A stretch of 64,000 bases of DNA from Halolactibacillus miurensis (GCF_900116255.1 NZ_FPAI01000001.1:1-64000), one strand, 5' to 3'; numbered from the stretch's first letter, positions 51,835-61,177 are shown. Notes: generated by a model from the letters alone, not told the origin. A program made the numbers and translations.

Positions 51835-52107
51835 AGAGATGAGGATAAACCCGCTTGTTTACCTAAACTTTAGGTAAAAGAAGCGGGTTTTTGTGTATAA
51901 ACAAAAAAGTTATTCACAGGGTGTGGATAGAATTGTGAGTAACTCGCTAGATATAGTTGAGAACAGAGATTCGAACACTAAATAAATGAACCGGTCGTAA
52001 ATATTGTGTAAATAAATCTGATAATTCGGGGGAAAAACTGTGGGTTTCCTGTTGAAAAGCGGTGAATAATGAAAAAACGCGCATTCTGGGGATAGTTTTG
52101 TGGATAA
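51814..52107. other. DnaA-box cluster downstream of htrA
   Basis: Exact TTATCCACA at 51814-51822 (plus, inside htrA) and 52107-52099 (minus). Variant TTATTCACA lies at 51910-51918 (plus) and a one-mismatch CTATCCACA at 51930-51922 (minus). A looser TTACTCACA is at 51942-51934. The gap 51893-52277 holds no gene. Confidence 0.65.
51847..51892 (+). terminator. wal operon terminator
   Basis: AAACCCGCTT.TTTACCTA / TAGGTAAA..AAGCGGGTTT stem followed by TT, just after htrA. Confidence 0.92.
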
Positions 52108-52277
52108 CTATTGGTCATAGAAAAAAATTATACATAGCGGTGACTTTTCCACATGATAGTCGTTCTTTGCTTAAGCGTCATAGTTCAGCATCCTGTGTAA
52201 AAAACGAACAATGGCATAAGGCGTTACTTTATGTATATAATGTTGTTAACAAGTGGAAAGTTAAGGAGGATGAATCT

Positions 52278-52544
52278 ATGAAAAATAACGTTGAAAAAGC
52301 GGCGCTTATATTATTAGTTAGTCTGACAGTGGTTGGTTTTGTATTAATCTTTACCTCAGGACAGATTGGTGAGATGTTTGGCAATATTGCCTTGGATCAA
52401 AATGGTGGTGGAATGGCTACGATCGATTATGAGCGGGTGTATGCGACAACGACGACAAATGTCAGAACGGTAGGTAGTATTCTCGCATTAGTCGGGGGAT
52501 TCGGATTACTTCTTAGTGGCTATACGTATTATCAGAGATTATAA
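52278..52544 (+). CDS. Small two-helix membrane protein
   Basis: 88 aa. The start at ATG 52278 is set by AAGGAGG; a longer frame from 52062 runs through the DnaA-box region and lacks a site. Two hydrophobic helices (about 9-28 and 64-82) flank a polar loop with GQIGEMFGNIALDQNGGGMA. I do not recognise the family. It stands alone after the wal operon. Confidence 0.65.
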   Translation: MKNNVEKAALILLVSLTVVGFVLIFTSGQIGEMFGNIALDQNGGGMATIDYERVYATTTTNVRTVGSILALVGGFGLLLSGYTYYQRL

Positions 52545-52570
52545 CCGTCTTAATTTAAAAAGAAACAAAT

Positions 52571-52617
52571 AGAATCATCCTCCTAGCTAAACCAAATGAG
52601 CCAGAAGGATGATTCTT
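52571..52617. terminator. Shared hairpin between convergent genes
   Basis: AGAATCATCCT / AGGATGATTCT, 11-bp arms with a 25-nt loop, between the small membrane protein and the aldo/keto reductase. Confidence 0.6.
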
Positions 52618-52634
52618 TGAAATATGCAAATACC

Positions 52635-53630
52635 TTAGTTATCTTTTAAAATCTCATTAATTTTTGCGAGTTCATCACTAGAGAAGTGTAAGTTATCCAG
52701 TGTTTTCACGTTCTCTTCAATTTGACTCACTTTACTTGCGCCGATTAGAGCACTTGAGACTGTCTCGTCACGTAGGACCCAAGCAAGGGCCATTTGAGCG
52801 AGAGATTGATCACGTAAACGTGCCAGTTCATTCAGTTCAATCACTTTGTTAATGACGTCTTCTTTAATATCTTTTTCATTTAAGAATGGGATATGGGCTT
52901 TGCTTGCGCGGGAATCTTTTGGCACACCTTTTAAGTACTTACTTGTGAGTAAGCCTTGAGCAAGTGGGACAAACGCAATCGCACCAGCGCCGTTTGATTT
53001 TAATACATCAAGTAGTGATTCTTCGACCCAGCGGTTTAACATTGAGTAAGACGCTTGGTGAATAATAAACGGTGTCTTTTGTTCTTTTAAAATTTTGACT
53101 GCTTGTTTCGTTTGTTCGGCATCATAGTTTGAAATCCCAACATAGAGCGCTTTTCCTTGTTTCACGATTAAGTCGAGTGCTTGCATCGTTTCTTCAAGAG
53201 GTGTGTCTGGGTCTGGACGGTGGTGATAGAAAATATCGACGTAATCTAAGTCCATTCGTTTAAGTGATTGATCAAGACTTGAAACAAGATATTTCTTTGA
53301 TCCCCAGTCACCATAAGGACCGTCCCACATATGAAAACCGGCTTTAGATGAAATCACCAGTTCATCACGGAATCCGGCAAAATCTTTCTTTAAAATTCTA
53401 CCGAAGTTTTCTTCCGCTGAACCAGCGGGAGGACCATAGTTATTGGCGAGATCAAAATGAGTAATTCCTAAATCAAAAGCACGGGTTAACATGGCCCGCT
53501 GGTTTTCGAATGAATCTGGTTCACCAAAGTTATTCCATAACCCTAATGAGATAGCTGGTAGTTTTAAACCGGAATTACCAACCCGGTTATACGTCATGTT
53601 GTCGTAACGTTTGTCACTTGGTTTGTACAT
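52635..53630 (-). CDS. Aldo/keto reductase (YghZ/Kv-beta-like)
   Basis: 331-aa NADPH-dependent reductase. The catalytic tetrad is visible: D60 and Y65 (FDLANNYG), K96 (SSKAGF) and H137 (DIFYHHRPD). The N-terminus GNSGLKLPAISLGLWNNFG and the loop PYGDWGSKKYL match the YghZ/L-glyceraldehyde-3-phosphate reductase group. The physiological substrate is not evident. AGGAGG precedes the ATG; it is a single gene. Confidence 0.92.
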   Translation of the reverse strand: MYKPSDKRYDNMTYNRVGNSGLKLPAISLGLWNNFGEPDSFENQRAMLTRAFDLGITHFDLANNYGPPAGSAEENFGRILKKDFAGFRDELVISSKAGFHMWDGPYGDWGSKKYLVSSLDQSLKRMDLDYVDIFYHHRPDPDTPLEETMQALDLIVKQGKALYVGISNYDAEQTKQAVKILKEQKTPFIIHQASYSMLNRWVEESLLDVLKSNGAGAIAFVPLAQGLLTSKYLKGVPKDSRASKAHIPFLNEKDIKEDVINKVIELNELARLRDQSLAQMALAWVLRDETVSSALIGASKVSQIEENVKTLDNLHFSSDELAKINEILKDN

Positions 53631-53777
53631 ATAAATAGCCTCCTAATATAATAAGAAAATGGTAAACTAAAAGAGAAAATAACTAAGAAACATAAAAATA
53701 CTAAAGCAATCACGGAAAAAAGAGTCACAAATCAAAATGATGACGCTTACTTTAAGTGTGGAAGAAAAGCAAGCTAA

Positions 53778-54137
53778 TTAATAGCCCACTTGTACGGCCG
53801 CATTGACGATATACATGAGATCATTTTTGTCTTGTTGTTCCTCGAGATAAATCCCACTCGTTGTTTGAAGTCCACCTGGGACAACGTCAACGGTAACAGT
53901 ACCATAAGGAATCTCGGCTTTAATTTTGTCGATATCTACTTCACTTGTGTCTGTTGGGACACCTAAGACGACATTGACTTTCATGTTATGTAGCGATTGT
54001 TCAGGTAAGAAGTCTTTAATCCCTGGCATTGAGTTATAATGAATCGCATTCACAACCGCACGGACCGCTGCCTTGGTCACGTCTTGGCCATGCGTATCAA
54101 TACCAACACCCGTCTCAACAAAAATCATTTTTTCCAT
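53778..54137 (-). CDS. Lin0512 family protein
   Basis: 119-aa protein (MEKMIFVETGVGIDTHGQDVTKAAVRAV at its start, with VVNAIHYNSMPGI) matching the Lin0512 family of small ring-forming proteins found in Firmicutes. Function unknown. GAGGAGG precedes the ATG. Confidence 0.85.
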   Translation of the reverse strand: MEKMIFVETGVGIDTHGQDVTKAAVRAVVNAIHYNSMPGIKDFLPEQSLHNMKVNVVLGVPTDTSEVDIDKIKAEIPYGTVTVDVVPGGLQTTSGIYLEEQQDKNDLMYIVNAAVQVGY

Positions 54138-54337
54138 CTCTACATCCTCCTCATCAACTTGATTGTTCCAGCTTTTATACCTAGTGTTAGTTTATCACAA
54201 ATAAAAAAAGATAAACATGAAAACGCCTGCGGTCATGGTGTAGATAGATACGACTGCTGCCGTATTCATCTATCATTCCTGCGTTAACATAAAAGATGAT
54301 AAAATCAAAATCGAATGAAGTGTACTTAGATTTAAAT

Positions 54338-54351
54338 ATTTCCCGGGAAAT
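54338..54351. other. Noc-binding site
   Basis: ATTTCCCGGGAAAT, an exact match to the B. subtilis NBS consensus, in the 365-base gap 54138-54502 between the Lin0512 gene and the M20 hydrolase. A TATAAT at 54409-54414 may be the hydrolase -10. Otherwise the gap shows nothing. Confidence 0.88.
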
Positions 54352-54502
54352 AGCATAAATTATTGACAAAAATCGCTTAAATTCAAGAAACGCCTCCGTG
54401 ATTTACGTTATAATGGAAATAGACAACCAAAAGCGGCAAAGAGGCACACATAAAGAATGAACTTAAATAGAGACTATTTACCAACAAAGGATGTGACACG
54501 TT

Positions 54503-55732
54503 ATGCTTTCTTTAGAACGAATGATGAAAGATCTTAATCAACTAGCTACTTTTACGAGTCAAAGCTCAGGCATTACCCGGTTAAGTTTCACAAAAGAAGA
54601 ACGAGAGGCCAAAGATTATTTAATTAAACAAGCCCAAGCGCATCAATTAGGCACACGAGAAGATGCGATTGGTAATCTCTTTATCCAGTATCCGAGTGAA
54701 AATACCGAAGCGAAAACCTTACTGATTGGTTCACATATAGACTCGGTCGTAAATGGCGGGGAATATGACGGGACACTTGGTGTTGTCGTTGGACTAGAAC
54801 TTTTACGCCATGCGAGTGAGACCCATTTAACCTTACCGTTTCACTTAGAAGTCGTGAGCTTTACTGATGAGGAAGGCGCCCGCTTTAAAACCGGTATGAT
54901 AGGTAGCCGTGCTTTTGCGGGGACGTTTCATGAGGGCGAGTTAGCGTATGTTGATGATCAGTCAATCTCACTTGATGAAGTAAGAACAGCAGCAACAAAT
55001 CAGCCACTTGACTTAACTGAGATAAAAGCTGATGTCGATAAGCTATTAGGTTATTTAGAAGTTCATATTGAACAAGGGAAAGTACTGGAACAATTAGACT
55101 TACCTGTTGGGATAGTCAGTGGGATTGTCGGTTTGAATTGGTATGACATTGAGATAACCGGTGAAGCAGGACATGCGGGAGCGACACCGATGCACGACCG
55201 GAAAGATCCTGTCATTGCCCAGTCAGCCTTTATATTAGCGCTACATAACGAAGTAAAGAACAACAGTCAGGCCGTTGTGACCTTCGGTCAAATCCATGTT
55301 GAACCCGGAAGCATTAATGTCATTCCAAATAAAGTAACATTCTCGATCGACTTACGTGATATTGAACAATCAGAGCTTGATCGACTCGATCAGCATATCC
55401 ACGAACTAGCTAAAAACGTTGAAGCGGATTTCGGTGTCACTATCAACGTTAAAAAGTTAGATGAAGCAAAACCTGTGAAGATGTCAGAGGCGATGATGAG
55501 CCATCTAGAAACGGAGATTAAGGGCAATGATTATCCCGTCCACATACTTCCAAGTGGTGCTGGTCATGATGCGATGCATCTGGCAGAAATCACACCAACC
55601 GGTATGCTTTTCCTCCGGACACCGAACGGTGTCAGTCATCGCCCGGATGAAACAGTCATACCAGAAGATGTGTTAGTCGCAGCGGATGTTTTGCTAGATA
55701 CAATCTTGGTGTTAAGAAACAAACACGAATAA
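54503..55732 (+). CDS. M20 Zn-dependent hydrolase (hydantoinase/carbamoylase type)
   Basis: 409-aa amidohydrolase of the allantoate amidohydrolase / N-carbamoyl-L-amino-acid hydrolase group. Metal motifs are GSHIDSV, DGTLGV and FTDEEGARF (bimetal centre), with the dimerisation lid GHAGATPMHDRKDP and the C-terminal GAGHDAMHLA. The true substrate cannot be decided; no purine or pyrimidine catabolism genes lie nearby. AAAGG lies before the ATG. Confidence 0.9.
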   Translation: MLSLERMMKDLNQLATFTSQSSGITRLSFTKEEREAKDYLIKQAQAHQLGTREDAIGNLFIQYPSENTEAKTLLIGSHIDSVVNGGEYDGTLGVVVGLELLRHASETHLTLPFHLEVVSFTDEEGARFKTGMIGSRAFAGTFHEGELAYVDDQSISLDEVRTAATNQPLDLTEIKADVDKLLGYLEVHIEQGKVLEQLDLPVGIVSGIVGLNWYDIEITGEAGHAGATPMHDRKDPVIAQSAFILALHNEVKNNSQAVVTFGQIHVEPGSINVIPNKVTFSIDLRDIEQSELDRLDQHIHELAKNVEADFGVTINVKKLDEAKPVKMSEAMMSHLETEIKGNDYPVHILPSGAGHDAMHLAEITPTGMLFLRTPNGVSHRPDETVIPEDVLVAADVLLDTILVLRNKHE

Positions 55733-55824
55733 TTCAGGCACAAGAAAAAGAATAACACCACAAGAAAAAACTAATAAATATAAACAATGATCAAATGACA
55801 ACTTAAAACCTAAGAGGTGACAGT

Positions 55825-56304
55825 ATGCAGATTAGTGTAATCAGTGTAGGAAAGTTAAAAGAAAAATATTTAAAGCAAGGTATCGATGAATATAAAAAAC
55901 GGTTAGGGGCTTATTGTACGCTTAACTTAATTGAAGTACCCGATGAAAAAGCACCAGAAAAGTTAAGTGATGCAGAAATGGAAGAGATCAAGAATAAAGA
56001 AGGCGAACGCATCTTACAGAAGATTAATCAAGATACGTACGTCATTACGTTAGAAATTAAAGGCAAGCAATTGACCTCAGAACAACTTGCCAAAGAAATG
56101 GATCAGTTAGCGATCCACGGTAAGAGCAAGATAGCGTTTGTGATCGGTGGTTCACTTGGACTGAGTAAAGATGTGATGCAGCGTAGTAACTTCGCCTTGT
56201 CGTTTTCAAAGATGACGTTACCACATCAGTTGATGCGGCTTGTGTTGCTTGAACAGGTGTACCGAGCATTCCGTATCAACAGAAATGAGCCATATCATAA
56301 ATAA
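55825..56304 (+). CDS. rlmH: 23S rRNA pseudouridine(1915) N3-methyltransferase RlmH
   Basis: 159-aa SPOUT methyltransferase with the SAM knot motifs [10 protein letters not shown] and the C-terminal [18 protein letters not shown] followed by NRNEPYHK. It acts on helix 69 of 23S rRNA in the 70S ribosome. It is conserved downstream of htrA in Bacillaceae, here separated by the inserted genes from 52278. Confidence 0.97.
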   Translation: MQISVISVGKLKEKYLKQGIDEYKKRLGAYCTLNLIEVPDEKAPEKLSDAEMEEIKNKEGERILQKINQDTYVITLEIKGKQLTSEQLAKEMDQLAIHGKSKIAFVIGGSLGLSKDVMQRSNFALSFSKMTLPHQLMRLVLLEQVYRAFRINRNEPYHK

Positions 56305-56445
56305 TTTAGTGGATTCATTCAGTAACAGGTCAACACACTTATTCGTGATTAATCTATCCTTTGCTGTATTGCAACAGTGAGTTGCGCTTTTGTAAACCAC
56401 GAACGGTGGCACAATATAGCCTGTTTTTCTATGATATACATAGAG

Positions 56446-56548
56446 ATGAGCAAAACCTGAAATGCGTTGTAAAAACCAACAGACTATGTAACGGGTATCG
56501 TTCACTTTAGTTCTGTAACGAACTTTATAAAAACAGAGTTTTGCTCAT
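56446..56548. repeat. 11-bp inverted repeat before XRE regulator
   Basis: ATGAGCAAAAC (56446-56456) and its exact complement GTTTTGCTCAT (56538-56548), separated by 81 bases, ending 34 bases before the regulator start. It might be an operator pair or RNA stem. The surrounding gap 56305-56581 shows no plus-strand gene. Confidence 0.5.
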
Positions 56549-56581
56549 AGCTATATAAACATAGGGGAGGAGGTGATGAGG

Positions 56582-57298
56582 ATGACTTTTGGTGAAAAAA
56601 TTCATCGGTTAAGAAAATTGAATGGATTATCCCAGGAACAATTGGCTGCTAAGTTAAACGTATCAAGACAAGCAATCTCAAAATGGGAGATGGGTGCCAT
56701 TCCGGACATTGATAATGTCATCAAGATAAGTACATTTTTTGATTGTTCATTGGATTACCTGATGAACAATGATGTTGATGAAATGAACTTTAATAACATA
56801 AATAAAAAAGGTGTTCCTATTCAAAAGCATAAAATAATTTTTAGTACAAGTTGGATACTTAAAATTCTCGCAGCTTTGTCTATGTTTGCTTTATTAGTTA
56901 TGTGGATGATCTCTATGATTGTAGAATTTCCAATAACAAGACAGGATATCACATCAGGTAATTTTTACACGGGATTTTCTGGATTCGTTGAGCATTATCA
57001 CTTAACAGGATTTGTGTATAGTTGCATTGTGATATGGCTAGTAAGTATATCTGCCCTTGCGGTATGGCAATTATATATTCGTCCTAGCAAAGAAGGAATC
57101 AAAACAGGAAAAAGTTTTTTGTGCTACTACCTTATCCGCTTTGTGATGATTATAGCCGGAACAACTTTCTTTATTTATGGATTTTTGAATCCATGGAAGT
57201 TCTACTGGACGATACAATCCGGTTTCTTTGTAGGAGTCTATTTTGCTGCGATAGTAGCCCTCACCATTGCTGTTAATTATTATGATGTCAAAGAATGA
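56582..57298 (+). CDS. XRE-family regulator with membrane domain
   Basis: 238 aa. The N-terminal helix-turn-helix (about 4-60: LRKLNGLSQEQLAAKL, VSRQAISKWE) is the Cro/CI type common in Bacillota. After a linker come four hydrophobic helices (about 92-115, 145-165, 182-202, 212-230), so it is membrane-tethered. The start at ATG 56582 lies eight bases after AGGAGG. It precedes a secreted protein and may regulate it in response to an envelope signal (inference). Confidence 0.85.
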   Translation: MTFGEKIHRLRKLNGLSQEQLAAKLNVSRQAISKWEMGAIPDIDNVIKISTFFDCSLDYLMNNDVDEMNFNNINKKGVPIQKHKIIFSTSWILKILAALSMFALLVMWMISMIVEFPITRQDITSGNFYTGFSGFVEHYHLTGFVYSCIVIWLVSISALAVWQLYIRPSKEGIKTGKSFLCYYLIRFVMIIAGTTFFIYGFLNPWKFYWTIQSGFFVGVYFAAIVALTIAVNYYDVKE

Positions 57299-57338
57299 AT
57301 ACGAAAATGAGTATTAATAAATACTAAGGAGAATTCGA

Positions 57339-57985
57339 ATGAAAAAAACATTTTATTGTTAATAATTGTGTTAATTATATCTAATATTATGCCTATGTCT
57401 GCATTTGCTGCTGAGGATATGACAAAAGAAACTGGTATTGTCGTTTCAAATGATGATCGAAATCAGGTGATCACAATTACAGGAGAAGAAAACATAAAAG
57501 TTTATCAGGCATCTTTAGGAGAAACATACAATCCCAACTTGATTGCTGTTAAAAGAACTATCAACAATACTTACTCAAATAGAGAGACTGATATTACCCT
57601 GTTCTTTATATTCAGAGAATACTATGTTAAAAACAAAAGAGTTACTACTAGCACTGACTTTAGTGAAGTATTAAGAAAATACAATCGTCCCGCTGGTAAA
57701 GTTAAGATTAGTCAAGGCGTCAGTATTACTACATCATATAATGCCGAGGCAGGAATTTCGGCAAAACTACTTGAGTCAAAGTTGGGATTTTCAGTATCCT
57801 CAACAGATACATTCCAAATTGAATGGGAGGGAACATATTCGTATCCAGTAACATTAAAAGTGTACCCCATTTATCAAAATATAACCGGAGAAATTTGGGA
57901 TGAGGATATTAAATATGATGACTTTGTTGGAAAGTTCACAGTTAAGAGAGCTTTAGGAGATGATGTAAGAGTATATAGACAATAA
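57339..57985 (+). pseudogene. Secreted protein with A-run frameshift at start
   Basis: AAGGAG lies seven bases before ATG 57339, but that frame stops after seven codons. One extra A in the A7 run (57342-57348) would join the start to the long frame, giving MKKNILLLIIVLIISNIMPM, a complete signal peptide ending SAFAA. The mature part (~190 aa) is strand-rich with SQGVSITTSYNAEAGIS and GFSVSSTDTFQIEWEG; I do not know the family. Without the extra A only a TTG at 57356 could start, with no site. Mutation, phase variation or a sequencing error are all possible. Confidence 0.7.
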
Positions 57986-58041
57986 TGGAATAAATCTATA
58001 TGTCTAGAGTACAGAATACCGCTTAAAAAAAGTGGCGTTCT

Positions 58042-58248
58042 GTGCTAATAATTGTTTTAAGAGAATCATTGTTAAATGCATTTGGTCATAGAGATTACAG
58101 GATACTAGGTACAAATATGCTCAAGCAGTATAAAGATAAACTAATTCTAACTAATCCTGGCCAATTTATTGGTGGCATTACGGAAAAGAATATTCTTCAT
58201 CATCCACCAGTAGCAAGAAATGACCATTTAATGGATTTATCGCTTTAG
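58042..58248 (+). pseudogene. Fragment of RecG-like/AlbA_2 protein cut by IS
   Basis: 68 codons reading VLRESLLNAFGHRDYR, LILTNPGQFIGGITEKNILHH and PPVARNDHLMDL match the C-terminal part of 'putative ATP-dependent DNA helicase' (AlbA_2/HATPase_c_4) proteins. The N-terminal part is missing and the frame ends where the second IS element begins. Confidence 0.7.
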
Positions 58249-58398
58249 GGCGAGAAGACACCTTCCTCAAGTGCGTCAGCACTAGGTGGGTGATGAATCG
58301 TTTGTTTTGAATATTTTTGAAGTGACAAACATATATTCTGCGTGGTATAATTAAAGCATTAACAATGATCGTCACAAAACAAAGAGAGGGTGGGTATC

Positions 58399-60105
58399 AT
58401 GGGCATGAAGGCCATTTTTTCAAATCGCTTATATAAGCATAAGCTCGACCCTGATTTTGTTACGTCCATGGATCACACCCTCCGGGTGTTTAATCAAGCT
58501 AAACATTTTCGCTATCAAGCGGAGGTCCGTGAGCTTAGGGGCTCGAAAGAGAAAAGTTCCGTCTCCATCCATCAACGGTTAAAGCAACGTTACGACTTAA
58601 ATGATTATTATGCGAACAGTGCTGTTCAACAAGGACGCGCGCTTCTATCCGCGCAAAAAGAATTAAAGACAATGTATATACGTAATAAAAAAGAACAAAT
58701 CAACGCAGTAAAAAGAAAAATAAAAGCGACGAAGGCGCGCTTGACGACCCTTCAAAAGATAAAAGGCTCTTTTGTCAAAGGAACGCCGATGTTTAACAAA
58801 ACGTCACGTGAACAACAAAAAGGGGCCTTTTTTGTTGTGACATATAAGCATTCCACACGCTTATTTTACTGTGCTTATGATTTTGAACATCAATACCTTG
58901 ATGTTGAAATCAAACACCTAAAGGCTCGTTTGGGTCAGTTGAACTTTAAGAAAGATCGATATGAAAAACAATTGATTGGATTGTCAAACAAAGTGGCGGG
59001 TGTGTGTTTCGGGAGTAAAAAACTCGCGCGCGGCCGGTTAACACAAACGTCTTATCACGCTCATCCTGAGCGTTGGCAGAAAGATTGGGTAGCGGCGCGT
59101 TACGGTAAGATGACCATTTCGGGAAGGAAAGACGCCAAATCAGGTAACTTTGTCTTTCATTATCACCCAGAGATGCATACCCTTACCTTCAAAGCGATCG
59201 ACCAATGCGTCATTCGTCTCGCTGACGTTGTTTTTCCTTATGGTCAAGATCATGTTAATCACGCCATTCAGACACAAATGAACCTGAAAGATAAGAAAAA
59301 GTACGGGAAGCCTATTGGATGGTCGCTTGAGGATCATGGTGACTACTATATCGTTAAATGCTTAATCGATGTGCCGGCTACACCCTATCTGAATATCTCA
59401 ACATCAACGGGTATGGTTGGTGTTGATTTGAATGTGAATCATATCGCAGTCGCCAATATCAACGCCATAGGTCAATGTGTGGATGCCTTTATCCTCCCGT
59501 TTAACTTAGAGGGTAAAACCAGTGGACAGCAGGCGAAAATAATAGAAGCAGAGGTCATTGCCCTCGTTGACTATGCCGTTAAACATCATAAACCACTCGC
59601 TATTGAAAGATTGGATACGACACGGTCCAAAGTGTCGCGTCCTTATGGAAACAAAAAAGCGAATCGACGAATGAGTCAGTTTGCTTATCAAAAGATGATC
59701 CAAGCAATCAAGTCAAGAGCTGAAAAAATGGGGGTGGCTGTCTACATTGTTAACCCTGCTTATACAAGTCAAATTGGCAAGATGAAATATATGAAGCGGC
59801 TCGGTGTGTCCATTCACATGGCAGCCGCTTATGTCATTGCCCGACGGGCAATGGGCTTTAAAGAAAAACTCCCACCGATGTTGTATTCACTTGTTCCAGA
59901 GCAGAAACAAGGTCTACACCATTGGACGCAATGGGCGTATATGACGCGTACCCTGTCTTTTGTCAGAACCCATGTGTTCTACCAGACAGAACGATTCGAC
60001 CAAAGCAAGTTGTGTTCCTGGGACACACTATTTCCCCAACATGCTTTAACAGATGTTGAGAAAATAGGTTTGCGGCGGTTGGAGAGTAGAAAAACCTATG
60101 CTTAG
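58399..60105 (+). CDS. tnpB: TnpB-like protein, atypical RuvC, copy 2
   Basis: 568 aa, about 95% identical to copy 1, full length and undisrupted. D343 and E403 are kept; the RuvC-III region again has SIHMAAAYVIARR with no acidic residue and there is no zinc ribbon. Both copies being intact with mainly conservative differences suggests selection for the protein despite the missing motif. Confidence 0.85.
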   Translation: MGMKAIFSNRLYKHKLDPDFVTSMDHTLRVFNQAKHFRYQAEVRELRGSKEKSSVSIHQRLKQRYDLNDYYANSAVQQGRALLSAQKELKTMYIRNKKEQINAVKRKIKATKARLTTLQKIKGSFVKGTPMFNKTSREQQKGAFFVVTYKHSTRLFYCAYDFEHQYLDVEIKHLKARLGQLNFKKDRYEKQLIGLSNKVAGVCFGSKKLARGRLTQTSYHAHPERWQKDWVAARYGKMTISGRKDAKSGNFVFHYHPEMHTLTFKAIDQCVIRLADVVFPYGQDHVNHAIQTQMNLKDKKKYGKPIGWSLEDHGDYYIVKCLIDVPATPYLNISTSTGMVGVDLNVNHIAVANINAIGQCVDAFILPFNLEGKTSGQQAKIIEAEVIALVDYAVKHHKPLAIERLDTTRSKVSRPYGNKKANRRMSQFAYQKMIQAIKSRAEKMGVAVYIVNPAYTSQIGKMKYMKRLGVSIHMAAAYVIARRAMGFKEKLPPMLYSLVPEQKQGLHHWTQWAYMTRTLSFVRTHVFYQTERFDQSKLCSWDTLFPQHALTDVEKIGLRRLESRKTYA

Positions 60106-60193
60106 TTGAATGAGCATGGGTCCCCTTTAGGGTGTCCTTACGGAATCCCCTTCCTCAAACATTCGTGAGAATGTTAGGTGGGGGTAGTTCAAT
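60106..60193 (+). ncRNA. Probable omega-RNA scaffold at IS right end, copy 2
   Basis: Nearly identical to the copy 1 right end, including the hairpin CCCCTTCCTCAA.../...AGGTGGGGG. The candidate guide is the flank from 60194. Confidence 0.45.
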
Positions 60194-60250
60194 AAGTCGA
60201 TGTGAGTTAAATGCGATGTAAGGTAAAAAAAACGAACAGGAGAACTCATT

Positions 60251-61177
60251 ATGAAGTCAATCATTGAAGTGAGAAACTATACTAAAAAATATGGAGATTT
60301 TACGGCAGTAGATGATGTCTCATTTGAAGTAGAAGAGGGCAGTATATTTGCCTTTTTAGGACCAAATGGAGCGGGTAAAAGTACAACAATCAATACCTTA
60401 TGTACGATGATGGAAAAAACAGCCGGCACACTGTTGATTGACGGAAAAGATGTTTCAACTGAAAAAGATGCCGTACGCCAAGCAATCGGCGTTGTTTTCC
60501 AATCACAGACATTAGATGAAAAAATGACGGTAAGTGAGAATTTGAAGATGCACTGTGTTTTTTATGGGGTACCAAAAAAAGAGGTCAAGGATCGAATCAA
60601 TTTTGTATTGGATCTTGTTGATCTCGTTGATTGGCAGAATAAAAGTGTGTCTAGTCTTTCGGGTGGAATGAAACGTCGAGTAGAAATAGCGCGTGCCTTG
60701 TTACATTACCCAAAAGTATTATTTTTAGATGAGCCCACAACCGGCTTAGATCCACAAACACGAAATAGAATGTGGGAATACATTACCAGACTTCAAAAAG
60801 AAAAAAACATTACCATCTTTCTGACAACGCATTATATGGATGAGGCAGAAATTTGTGATAAGGTAGCTATCATGGATGACGGTAAAATAATGGTAAACGA
60901 CACACCTGAGAACTTGAAGCGGCTTTATACGAAGGATAAAGCTATTGTACAGGTAAGTAATTCAGACCTTTTTGAAGCAGCTTTGAATAGAGATGAGCAT
61001 ACGTACAAAAGGGACAAAGAAACTTTTTATATTGATATAGATAGTATTCAACATTTTCTGGAGTTTATTGAACCGTTCAAGAATGAAATAAATAATCTTG
61101 AAATCAAAAAAGGGACGCTGAACGATGTCTTCTTAGAAATTACAGGTAAAGAGATTAGAGAGGAATCTGCACAATGA
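60251..61177 (+). CDS. ABC transporter ATP-binding protein (DrrA type)
   Basis: 308 aa. Walker A GPNGAGKSTT is near residue 38; Q-loop VVFQSQTLDEKMT, signature LSGGMKRRVEIARALL, Walker B VLFLDEPTTGLDP and the switch histidine LTTHYMDEAE are all intact. The ~80-residue C-terminal extension is typical of DrrA/NodI-like drug exporters. ACAGGAG precedes the ATG. Its stop overlaps the permease start (ATGA). Confidence 0.93.
   Translation: MKSIIEVRNYTKKYGDFTAVDDVSFEVEEGSIFAFLGPNGAGKSTTINTLCTMMEKTAGTLLIDGKDVSTEKDAVRQAIGVVFQSQTLDEKMTVSENLKMHCVFYGVPKKEVKDRINFVLDLVDLVDWQNKSVSSLSGGMKRRVEIARALLHYPKVLFLDEPTTGLDPQTRNRMWEYITRLQKEKNITIFLTTHYMDEAEICDKVAIMDDGKIMVNDTPENLKRLYTKDKAIVQVSNSDLFEAALNRDEHTYKRDKETFYIDIDSIQHFLEFIEPFKNEINNLEIKKGTLNDVFLEITGKEIREESAQ

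Larger units (their letters stand above)
58249..60193 (+). mobile_element. IS605-type (IS1341-like) element, copy 2
   Basis: Same structure as 42719-44662: left hairpin at 58259-58292, promoter 58322-58351, tnpB, right hairpin at 60147-60184, right boundary after GTAGTTCAAT. One extra A near 58380 is the only length difference. The left boundary again follows TTTAG. Confidence 0.85.

Noticed and set aside
52062-52277. Upstream extension of the 88-aa membrane protein
   Set aside because: The extension has no ribosome site and crosses the DnaA-box cluster; AAGGAGG fixes the start at 52278.
54187-54369. 60-codon minus-strand frame over the Noc-binding site
   Set aside because: No ribosome site; the NBS and promoter-like sequence explain the region better.
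56218-56505. 95-codon minus-strand frame after rlmH
   Set aside because: Overlaps the rlmH 3' end, no ribosome site, unconvincing composition.
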